Shown here in pieces: positions 12,301 to 24,400 of a stretch of DNA of 64,000 bases. The DNA is from Sebastes aleutianus (taxonomy: Eukaryota > Chordata > Actinopteri > Perciformes > Sebastidae): NCBI GenBank assembly GCA_916700875.1, contig CAKAKS010000013.1, positions 11,400,096 to 11,464,095 on the forward strand, read 5' to 3'. A program made the position numbers and the translations under genes. The notes below the pieces were generated by a model. That model made no database searches. It saw only the letters and a program-made list of their open reading frames with translations, and had not been told where the DNA came from. Within the stretch, counting starts at the first letter, position 1. Every line of letters starts with the position of its first letter.

Positions 12301-15300
12301 CGCCATCTTGTTTTTTTTGCAACCAGAAGTGACACCACTAAGCAAAGAATGTCTGGGAAAAGGAGGCTTTTTTTGTCGGGAAGTTTGTCTCTTCCTTCTA
12401 TTGGAAACTAGGGCTGCCCTCGATCAACGGAATTCTTAGTCGACTAACACTCAAACGATTTCGTCGACTAATCGACTAAAGAAGACTCAGTGGACTGAGA
12501 CCAAAACGACCGATTAGTTGACTAATGGACTAAAGAAGACTCAGTGGACTGAGACCAAAACGACCGATTAGTTGACTAATGGACTAAAGAAGACTCAGTG
12601 GACTGAGACCAAAACGACCGATTAGTTGACTAATGGACTAAAGAAGACTCAGTGGACTGAGACCAAAACGACCGATTAGTTGACTAATGGACTAAAGAAG
12701 ACTCAGTGGACTGAGACCAAAACGACCGATTAGTTGACTAATGGACTACGAGGGGACAGCCCTACTCGTAGCACTAAAACTCTGTGTAGCGAAATACCCT
12801 CCTTCTAGATATCTGACTGTGCCTTTGAGCCCCTAAAGCGTCAAAAGAAATGTCTACTGAGGTGCTTCAGGACATCCTCATAAACACATCCCTGCTTTAC
12901 CGTTTCTCTAACTTCCTTTCTCCTTTGATAGATGCTCACAGCAGAAGAAGCAGAACATAAACTCGTCCTCTGATTAGGTTCCAAAACAGTCCATAAATCA
13001 GCACTTTGAAGTGGCGGGTTTGACTTTGAAGATGGAATTTTACGAGCTACATGTAAAATACCAAATACCACGGCAGCTTTGCCGCCGTGTCCGTAAACAT
13101 CTCCGCGAGGTCAACATGGATGTTTTCCATTATGTCAGCGGATGCTACAGATACCATGTTTGAAAGGGGCTCTAAAAGAGGTCAGCGGCGGTGAAGACAT
13201 TTGGGTAAATACACCTGAAGAGTTTTTCTGTACCATCTCTCACTCCCCCCCCGCCCTCCATTAACCGTCCATGTCTTCCTCCCTGTGCCTCCTCGCTTTC
13301 CTTTAATGCATGACCTGACAGCTGAGCGACCCGAGGCGCTCCTACACACCCATCCGTCACTCCTTGTAGCCCTACACAAGCACAATTTCCTGAAGATGTC
13401 TCACTTTAACGTCTACAGGCGTGGGAGTGTGGTCGGTTTATGTATTCGTCCATCTTTCCTCCTATCTATCAGTCCTTTCTCTTCTGACTTTAATGCTACA
13501 GCAAAGAGGATTTTCTAGAGGAGTAAAAATAACTAAATCTGTGTGTGTGTGTGTGTGTGTGTGTGTTTGTTCTCACCCGTTATGTGTAACTAGACACTGG
13601 CGTAGGCCCAGCTTCCTGAAGATGTCCACAGTGATGTCCATGGGCGTGTGGTCTGTGACGGTGAAGGGGCTCAGGTCCATGATGCCTCTGAGGCGGAGCG
13701 GCGGTGGACCGTCGGCAGGCTGAGCTGGAGTATGCTCAGTGAAGACCACCTGGGAAGCGCTGACGACGCCCTCCTGGCGCTTTCGGGCGTTGTCTGAAAG
13801 GAGTGGTGGTTAGAATTTGTTGTTCAACCCGTGTGATTCATGATGCATTAAAAAATTATTTGTGTCTCGCCGTGGACTACGTTCATATTTTAAAGTCCCA
13901 TGGTGGTCCACCGGAAGGGGCGGGACTTCGCCTCTCTATATGGTAAATGGTAAATGGACTTGCATTTATATAGTGCTTTTCTAGCCTTCTGACCACTCAA
14001 AGCTCTTTACACTACATGTCAGTATTCACCCATTCACACACACATTCACACACACATTCATACACTGATGGCAGAGGCTGCCCATCAGGATCTAATCTAA
14101 ATACTCATTCACACACCGATGGCTATGCCTTCGGGAGCAATTTGGGGTTAAGTGTCTTGCTCAAGGACACATCAACATGTGACCCGGAGCAGCCGGGGAT
14201 CGAACCACCGACCTTCCAATTGGTGGACAACCTGCTCTACCCTCTGAGCCACAGCCTATACAGCAGATATGTGGTCCGGTTCTGACCTATTGATATGAGC
14301 AGGTCTCTTCTGAGGACAAATCCCACCAGCCTCTGGGACTCCTGAGAGACGACCACAGGGAAGCCACTGTAGTGAGTGCTTTCCACCAAGGCCTGGGGAC
14401 AAACCAGAACAGTACATGTTATATATCACAGCTTACACAGGTCTATATCCGTATCCACATCTACACTCGTTTTGCTTTAAAGGAGAACTTTAGTATTTTT
14501 CAAACTGGACCCTATTTTAATAATAATCTGAGCTTGTCTGAAGCAAAAACAAGAACTTTTAGTGGACAGTGCAGGGTAGCCCCAAATTATTACATTACAG
14601 CCCGTTTAGTGTCTGCAGCGTTCTCCCTCAATACTGGACCAGTTTCAAAAAGTATTGTCCCTACAAAAACATGAGAAAATAGGGTCCAGGTTGAAAAATT
14701 CCAAAGTTACCCTTTAATATAACTAAATGTGCTTTCTATAGTACTGTGTATTTCTGCTTTGCATTCCAGTTTGTTGCCCCAAGCGAGGGAGTTTAAGTAT
14801 CTCAGGGTTTTGTTGGATACTGGTAACAATCTCAGGGTAAAATGGAGCAGGAGATGGACAGGCGGTTTGGTGCGGCGTCAGCAGATATGCGGGCGCTGTG
14901 CCGGATAGTTGTGGTGAAGAAGGAGCTGAGCCAGAGGGCAAAGCTCTCGATTTACCGGTCCTTCTACGTTCCAACGTTCAACTACTAAAGAATGAGATTG
15001 CAGATACGAACGGCCGAAATGACCTTCCTTAGAGATTAGGGTGAGGAGCTCAGACATCCGGAGGGAGCTCGGAGAAGAGACGCTGCTCCTTCACCTCTAA
15101 AGGGACCAGCTCAGGTGGTTCGGGCATTTGATCAGGATCCTCCTGGACGCTTCCCTTTGGAGGTTTTCAGGGCATGTCCAACGGGTAAGAGGCCCCGGGG
15201 TAGACCCAGAACACGCTGGAAGGCTGGTTATGGGTTAGAGGGCTCATGTTTTTCCTTGATATGTTGGCTAGAACATTTTGTAGGAGAAGTTATACAAGTA

Positions 15301-15449
15301 ATAGCATAGTTTTCATTATTATCATTATTATTACTGTCATGATTATTACTGTTTTTCATTTATATTATTATTGTTGTTTTTATTATTAATTTATTTTTAA
15401 TATATTTATATATTTATATATATATATATATATTTATATATTAAATGGA

Positions 15450-15499
<50 letters not shown>

Positions 15500-18400
15500 C
15501 AGTATTTATTTGTTTTTCTTTTTTTAATTAGGTATTTATTTTATTATTTTTGAAAACTCTTTCTTGCGTCTTGTGACATTATTGGCAAGAACATTTTGTA
15601 GGAAAAGTTACACAAGTAATAGCATCATTTTCATTAATATTATTATTATTGTCATGATTATATTATATATATATATATTATATTTCATTTATATTATCAT
15701 TGTTTTTATTATTCATTTATTTTGAATATTTATATATATTTTCATTGTATTATTCAGTATGTATTTGCTTTCCTTTTTTAAAAATTCCATATTTATTTAT
15801 TTATTTTCTTATTTTTGAAGAGTCTTCTTCTCGTGTCTTTTGACATTATTGCCTAGAACATTTTGTAGGAGAAGTTACACAATTCATAGTATTATTTTCA
15901 TTATTATTGTTTATTAGGGCCCGAGCACCGACAAAGTCGGTCCGAGGACCTATTGTATTTCAAATGATTATTATTCTTATTAGGGCCCGAGCACCGACAA
16001 AGTCGGTCCGAGGACCTATTGTATTTCAAATGATTATTATTCTTATTATTATTATTATTATTATTATTATTCCTTGTCTTTGCGCGTTAAAATGAGGTGC
16101 TTGGGATAATGAACGCGTTTTGAAATTTTGCACACGTGTCAGACGTGCGTGAAATAAATATCTGATATGGGTTTCGTGCTCGGGTGTGGCAAATTGGCTG
16201 AGTAGCCCCGACGACACGTTTCCCCTAAATTTACGAAATTTGGTAGGTATATGTACCATGACGAGACGTAAATAAAACCCTCTTGGAGGTATACCGTAAA
16301 CCCAACCGGAAGTCGGCCATATTGGATTTTATGGCGTTTTTTACCATTTCCAGGCGCTGTACTTTAACGAACTCCTCCTAGAGATTTAATCCGATCAACT
16401 TCAAATTTGGTCAGTAGTATCTTAAGACCTTTGGGATGAAAAGTTACTCAAAGATCAAAAAGTTATCGAACTATGTTGCCGTGGCGTGGCGGCGAAAAAG
16501 CGCCTTTCGCCAAGAAACAGGAAGTTGTTGTAACTTTGTCGTACATTAACCTATATGCTCCAAATTTCTCATGCCTGATAAAGGTCCCTGTCTGACAACA
16601 TCCATATGCAAATTTTGACTCACAGTCATAGCGCCACCTAGTGGTAACAGGAAATATCATGTTTTACACATTGATGTACTCTGCCTCAGAAATTAATCAC
16701 ATCTACCTGAAACTTGGTCAGTAGTATCTTAAGACCTTTGGGATGAAAAGTTATGAAAAGATCAAAAAGTTATCGAACCATGTTGCCGTGGCGTGGCGGC
16801 GAAAAAGCTTCTTCGCCAAGAAACAGGAAGTTGTTGTAACTTTGTCGTACATTAACCTATATGCTCCAAATTTCTCATGCCTGATAAAAGTCCCTCTCTG
16901 ACACCATCCATATGCAAATTTTGACTCACAGTCATAGCGCCACCTAGTGGTAACAGGAAATATCATGTTTTACACATTGATGTACTCTGCCTCAGAAATT
17001 AATCACATCTACCTCAAACTTGGTCAGTAGTATCTTAAGACCTTTGGGATGAAAAGTTATGAAAAGATCAAAAAGTTATCGAACCATGTTGCCGTGGCGT
17101 GGCGGCGAAAAAGCTTCTTCGCCAAAAAACAGGAGGCTGTTGTTACTTGACTTTACATAGTCCAATCTGCTCCAAACTTCACAAGCTGGATAATGGACCA
17201 GGCCTGAAGACATATATGTGGTATTATGCGTGATAGTCATAGCGCCCCCTACAGGAAACAGGAAGTTGTTGTAAATTGGCTATACATTGTCCAATCTTCC
17301 CCAAATTTGACATGTTTTATAAGAGTCTTGCCCTGAAGACATGTACGTGCCCCGACGTGCGCGTTCCCCCGACGTGCGTGCGTGGGCGAGGGCCCGATCA
17401 TCGCTGCTTGCAGCTTTAATTAGGGCCCGAGCACCGACAAAGTCGGTCCGAGGACCTATTGTATTTCAAATGATTATTATTCTTATTATTATTATTATTA
17501 TTATTATTATTCCTTGTCTTTGCGCGTTAAAATGAGGTGCTTGGGATAATGAACGCGTTTTGAAATTTTGCACACGTGTCAGACGTGCGTGAAATAAATA
17601 TCTGATATGGGTTTCGTGCTCGGGTGTGGCAAATTGGCTCGCTAGCGCCCCCTATTGAGTAGCCCCAACGACACGTTTCCCCTAAATTTACGAAATTTGG
17701 TAGGTATATGTACCATGATGAGACGTAAATAAAACCCTCTTGGAGGTATACCGTAAACCCAACCGGAAGTCGGCCATATTGGATTTTATGGCGTTTTTTA
17801 CCATTTCCAGGCGCTGTACTTTAACGAACTCCTCCTAGAGATTTAATCCGATCAACTTCAAATTTGGTCAGTAGTATCTTAAGACCTTTGGGATGAAAAG
17901 TTGCTCAAAGATCAAAAAGTTATCGAACTATGTTGCCGTGGCGTGGCGGCGAAAAAGCGCCTTTCGCCAAGAAACAGGAAGTTGTTGTAACTTTGTCGTA
18001 CATTAACCTATATGCTCCAAATTTCTCATGCCTGATAAAGGTCCATGTCTGACAACATCCATATGCAAATTTTGACTCGCAGTCATAGCGCCACCTAGTG
18101 GTAACAGGAAATATCATGTTTTACACATTGATGTACTCTGCCTCAGAAATTAATCACATCTACCTCAAACTTGGTCAGTAGTATCTTAAGACCTTTGGGA
18201 TGAAAATTTATCAAAAGATCAAAAAGTTATCGAACCATGTTGCCGAGGCGTGGCGGCGAAAAAGCTTCTTCGCCAAGAAACAGGAAGTTGTTGTAACTTT
18301 GTCGTACATTAACCTATATGCTCCAAATTTCTCATGCCTGATAAAGGTCCATGTCTGACAACATCCATATTCAAATTTTGACTCACAGTAATAGCGCCAC

Positions 18401-21400
18401 CTAGTGGTAACAGGAAATATCATGTTTTACACATTGATGTACTCTGCCTCAGAAATTAATCACATCTACCTCAAACTTGGTCAGTAGTATCTTAAGACCT
18501 GTGGGATGAAAATTTATCAAAAGATCAAAAAGTTATCGAACCATGTTGCCGTGGCGTGGCGGCGAAAAAGCTTCTTCCCCAAAAAACGAAGAAATACAAA
18601 TCTTGTAACCTCCAATGATGAAACAAAACTTTTCCTTCGGCGGCTGGTTAGCTCAGGTTTAGCTCAGTCGGTAGAGCGAGCGCCCAAAGGCTTAGTCCTA
18701 GCAGCGGTGGACCCGGGTTCGAATCCGGCCTGTGGTCCTTTCCTCATGTCATTTTTCTCTCTCTGTTGTTACTTGACTTTACATAGTCCAATCTGCTCCA
18801 AACTTCACAAGCTGGATAATGGACCAGGCCTGAAGACATATATGTGGTATTATGCGTGATAGTCATAGCGCCCCCTACAGGAAACAGGAAGTTGTTGTAA
18901 ATTGGCTATACATTGTCCAATCTTCCCCAAATTTGACATGTTATTGTTATTGTCATGATTATTACTGTTGCTCATTTATTACTATTATTATGATTATTGT
19001 TTTCATCACTAATTAATTTTTTATATTTTATTACTCAGTATTTATTTATTTTAATATGTTAGTGTTGTATGAAGTGTTCTTCTATGGAAAAAATTATATG
19101 TTTTGCTATCTTGGAAAAATGATGCTTCACATTAAAAACATGTGAAACAGAACCCGTTGGAGAGATTCTATATCTGGTCTGGTCTGGGAACGCCTCGGGG
19201 TCCCCCAGGAGGAGCTGGAGAACGTTGCTGGAGAGAGGGACGTCTGGAATACCTCACTAAGCCTGCTGCCCCCTGCGACCCGGCCCCTGGATAAGTGGAA
19301 GATAACGCATGGACGGTGTTTTTATGATCGACTGCATGCTGTCGTGTGTCCGTACCTCTACCTCCCCTACAGTCATGCCCTCCTGTGTGAGCACAGCCAG
19401 CGCCGGGTCCGACCTCCTGGGCCTCATCACGTCCACCGTCAGGCTGCTGTGCTCAAACTCCTCTTTGGCCTCCAGGAACGGGTATCCGTTCAGCCTGATG
19501 TGAGCCTGCACAACAGTGAGGAGGAAATATAAAAAACCTTGACCTCTTAAATCTAACGCACATCACACCAACTTTATACTATTGTGTAACTTAAAAAAAA
19601 AACAGAGAGATGGTACAGTATGGTATGTATTTAGAGCAAAGAGTTCAGGAACAACCACCTCACCTCATAGATTCCCTCTCTTCCGAAAGCATCTGCCACC
19701 CATTTGCTGGTCATGGTCGCAGCCATGAGGGGGACGATGTACTCCAGACCGCCAGTCAGCTCAAACATGATGACGACCAGCGACACCGTCATACGAGTCA
19801 CTCCCCCTGGAGGGAGACAGGAGGGGGGGGGGGGACATGTTCAAAATACTCTCCAGCAAAGCATCCGAGGTGAATGATTCATGTCTGATTCATCTGAACT
19901 CTAGAACTACAGTATGAGAAGTGTGAACAGGGCTGAAACAACCTTAAAATATAAATAAAGCTGCATTTTAAACCAAACGCAGCTCGACATGTGTGCATGA
20001 ACAGTTCCTGTTCCAACACACAAACATCCTGCTGCCATTTAGAACTAAAGAGGAGAGTTTATCTGGATGGTCAAGACAGCTAAATGGACTGAAAGTTTGA
20101 GCTCTTCATGTGGTAAATGTTGAAGTTTAGGTCAGTGGTTCATCTTGCTTGGTTGCAGCCAGAATCTCTCCTCTGTGGCCTCCTTCCTCTTAACATCTAG
20201 CTTAAGTCAGCTGGTTGTGAAAGAGTTTCACTGTGACTGTTGTATATCAATGTCTGGGACATTAACAGAACAATATGATACAAAAAATGCCAACATCGAG
20301 GTGATTATATGCTCTCAAAATTGTTCCCCTTGATGATGATTGTTGTGTTGTTTAGAGAAAATACTTTCATATGCTCTCCTCTAACAATGGACAATTGCAT
20401 TTTCATGCAAAAGAAAACGCAGAGAAGAAACTAAAATGTCAACAACAGCCTATCAAAATCTCATGTTTACATGCACACTATTACTCCACTATATGACAGT
20501 ATTGTGAATTTGATAGGGGTCACGTAAACTAGGGGTGTGATAGTAATATTGAGAGTATTGCGATATGTTTTGTGATACTGTATCAATTCTCAAAAACACT
20601 GTATTGATTTTTAATTAATAGTTTACATGCAAAGATTAACTCAATACTTTATTTATTTCATTTGCAAAGATATGCATCCTCTCAGTGTGTGTGTGTCCTC
20701 TGATAGTAGAGCTATGAAGTTGGATGTTACAGGGACTATGATAAATGCAGATCCCATAAAAAGGTAAACTTTTTTACTCTGATTTTATACATATGGTGGT
20801 GTGTTCTTTATACTGCCACAGTTTCCCTGAATTATACTTCAAAAATTGCAATATATCGCCTTTATTACAGTTTCACAATACATTGAATCGTAACCCCCGT
20901 ATCATGATATCATATCGTCAGATTCTTGCCAACACACAGTCCTAATGTAAATAGCATATTCTCTTTGGATATTCTGAATTAGGCCTTATCCCGAATGGAG
21001 CATTTTCCGATTAAGACATGTGGGATATGACGATATTATTCTGGTTTTAGGAGCATTCTTTGGACATTCAGAATATGCGCCTCAATCAGGGTTTTAACGA
21101 CAGTTTGCGACACACGGCCTCTCTCAGTCTGTTTATGTTGAACACAAACCAACTAGCCGACAGTTCGCAGAGATGCAAGGAGAAACACACCTACTTTGAA
21201 ACATTATGAAAGACTTGGATATCATCAGGTTTTTGGATATGAGCAAATATCACAGCGCTGGTCGCCACACGGTCCAACAAGTCCAACCACTGGTTATGTT
21301 AACTGGAGTATGAACGGCTGCATGTAAACAGAAATATTAGAGGAATATTCATTTTAATGTAAACAGCTTAGTAGGAATACTGTCTTTTTCAGAATAAGGG

Positions 21401-24400
21401 CAAAAAACGGAATATTATGTGCATGTAAACGCTGTTTTGTCCCTTATATGAACATCCAGCAGCCACTTTTGTTATCAAATCTCAAGAGCCATCTGCTTAA
21501 AGGTATATAATATATTGTATTCATATTGTTTACATATTGTAAAAAGTGACATTTTCATGTCTTTTATATTATAAAGCAGGTTTAAGTTCTATATAAATAC
21601 TATGAGAGTATCGAAACACTTAATTCACAGAGAAATACACACAGCTTATTTAGAAACTGAGCTTTTGAAACAAGCCTTCAGGATTTCTTTCCATTTGTGA
21701 TGTCACAAGTCTACAATATTTAGACCCTTTCAAAGTCTTAAATGTAAACATTCTAAATGGGTCCCAGTTTATTTCCCATTGCAGTGTATGTGAATGACAT
21801 CAGCTGACAGGAAGTAAACATGGACCCAAGCTGTTGCCTAGCAACGCAATTCCATTGCGATTCCATTTAAATGTTCTAAAACGGAGCGTTTCAGACAGAG
21901 GGTGAATACAGCTATATTCAAGCAGACAGTATGAGGAAAATAAAGGCTTTTATAAACATTACAGCATGGAAACATGTTCTAGTAGAAACCCAAAATACAA
22001 CTATGAACCTGAAAATGAGCATGATATGTCCCCTTTAAGAGAAAACTCCACCAGTCATGAGCCAGAAACTGGTGAACTTCAGCTGACTGGTGAGTTTATC
22101 TCTCGTCCAGCCACAGCTAGAGATCACCAGTTTCTACTGGTGTCAGTTTCTCAGCCTTATTAGGGTCAAAAGAAACGTTCACATGCTCACATTAGATTCA
22201 GGATTCAGATCTAATACTTCATTGCCATATTTAATAAGAATTTGCTTTGGTGAGCTCACATAAAACACGCAGGGCTGAAACCAACGATTATTTTCATTAT
22301 CGATTAATCTGCAGACTATTTTCTAGATGAATGGATTAATCGCTTGGTCTATAAAAAGTCAGAAAGCAGTGAAAAATGTCCATCCTAAGGTGATGTCTTT
22401 AAATGTCTTGTTTTGTCCATAAACCAAAGACATTCAGTTGAACATGATATAAAACAGTGAAAAGCAGCAAATCTCCACATTTGAGAGGCTGAAAACAGGA
22501 TTTTCTGCCATTTTTGTGTGAAAAATTACTTTAACAATTAATTATCAAAATCAACATGTCGACTAATCGTTGCAGCTCTAAAGTACACAGATACATAAAA
22601 CAAGTTGTAAAAACATAAAAATGACCAATTTATGCATAAAAGAATAATACATTAATAAATAGATAAATAATGGTTCCATGGGGCTCAAAGAGCTTCTATG
22701 ATGCACCATCGTACACACACACCATTTCAGTGTTTTAAGGACAAGCGTTATAAAACAGCACATGCGTAATTTAGGAGTTAAGGACGCAGACGGCCTCTGG
22801 GTAAATTCTGCTGCACTTTGATCGCCTTCAAAGCCCTGACTGTATGAGGACATTACAAAGAGAGGATAGTAAAGAGACACTGACGTCTTTGCTGAATCTC
22901 ACGGGATCCTCTCATTGCTGCGAGTGATTCTTGGCCACTTGTGTTAAATGCTACTTAACGAGGGCTCACAAAAAGTACAGAATGTCACGCAGAAATATCA
23001 GTGCATATTTCAGAAACAAAGAAACTTTGTCCACAGATCTGCTCGACGGATGAGCTGACCCGTTACCCTGAATGCTCCGACCCTCTTCCTCAGTGTGACC
23101 GAGCACACCAGCTGCCTGAGAGGTAAAAGGGTTCATTCTCCTCATCCATTACGTCTGCTATTCACTGTACATAATATGAAAGAGCAACAGTTAATAAGAG
23201 AACACTCTGCTTGGGTTTCTTTCTCTTTCTATGAACCATGATCTAAATCCTATTGAACATCTGTGGAAGGAGCTGAAACATGCAATCTGGAGAAGGCACC
23301 CTTCAAACCTGAGACAGCTAGAGCAGTTTGCTCACGAGGAGTGGGCCAAAATACCTGTGGACAGGTGCAGAAGTCTCATTGAGAGTTACAGAAATCACTT
23401 GTTTGCAGTGATTGCCTCAAAAGGTTGTGCAACAAAATATTAAGTTAAGGGTACCATCATTTTTGTCCAGGCCAGTTTCATTAGTTTGTTTTTTAAAATG
23501 ATTCTGTTGAACCACAATTCAAAAACAATGTCTGATTTTCATTAGTTAATTTTCAGTAAATTTGTATTTATTATTACTTTTGTCAGTTTCAAGTTATTTC
23601 AGTGACCATCGTGGGTTTTTCTTTCTTTAACGGAAGGGTACCAACAATTTTGTCCACGTCTGTAATAAGAATTAAAAAACGAACGGATTCAATAATCAAT
23701 AACAAATCAATACTCTGAATTAGGGATGTCCATAATTAACCGTTTAACCGTTAACCGACATTAAGCATTTTAACCGCTTAACGCTATCGGTTAAAACGGT
23801 TAAAAGAAATGTTAATAATTAAGGATAAAAGCTGGTCCACCTTAACAGTCCACCTTAAGAGGCGGAGCCGGATACAGGAAGTCCGCTCCGGTCTCTCTGG
23901 CTCGCTTGAGCGAAGCGGAGGAGTTGTAGTTTCGTAGCATTTATTCACCGACAAATAAACTGTACACACACTGCTACACCTACGTTCACAGCTAGAACAC
24001 CACCAACAACCTCACACTCACCGCCAACACACACACACACGGTCTGTTGGAAACTCACTAAAGTTACTCAGACTACGTGTGGCGGCGGCGAGAACGAAGC
24101 CTCCGGTAATGCTAGAGCTGCTAATGTAGCACAAACACACACACTGTTTGTTGGCCACTCACTAAAGTTACGCCGGGCAGACACACAGCTGACAACCTGC
24201 TAAACTAAACTAAATGTGTGGTGGAGACTTTTACTGGGAAAGTGGCTGCATGTCCGCGACACTACACGCAGCATCGTAGCTGCTAAGTTAACGCTCCCGA
24301 ACGGTGAACTGGAGACTCCCGTCAACCAATATCTGTTGTTCTCCTGCAGCTGGAACACCGCTGGATGCGAGGCATAAATCTTGTTGGTTAACGGTTAATA

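Larger units (their letters stand above)
6387..13576. other. clcn5 intron 15 (7.2 kb), repeat-rich
   Basis: Holds the elements listed separately at 6857-7260, 8143-8850, 10256-10520, 11480-12231 and 12409-12764. About 7265-7680 starts with CAGTGGTTCTCAACCAGGGG, a degenerate hAT-like end. No other coding exon was recognised in 8855-10250, 10525-11470 or 12770-13530. Confidence 0.5.
14393..19355. other. clcn5 intron 13, nested repeat complex
   Basis: Contains the split LINE, the AT-rich tandem block, the GGGCCCGAGCACC elements and a SINE insertion, listed separately. 14400-14750 shows no recognisable feature. Confidence 0.6.

Noticed and set aside
16463..18423. Repeated small minus-strand frames starting MIFPVTTRW
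   Set aside because: They repeat because the underlying 300-bp subunits of the interspersed element repeat; no domain and no conserved start context.
18655..18745. Possible functional tRNA gene
   Set aside because: A-box and B-box are present but T-arm pairing is poor, the 5' part is duplicated, and SINE-type 3' text follows; tRNA-derived SINE fits better.
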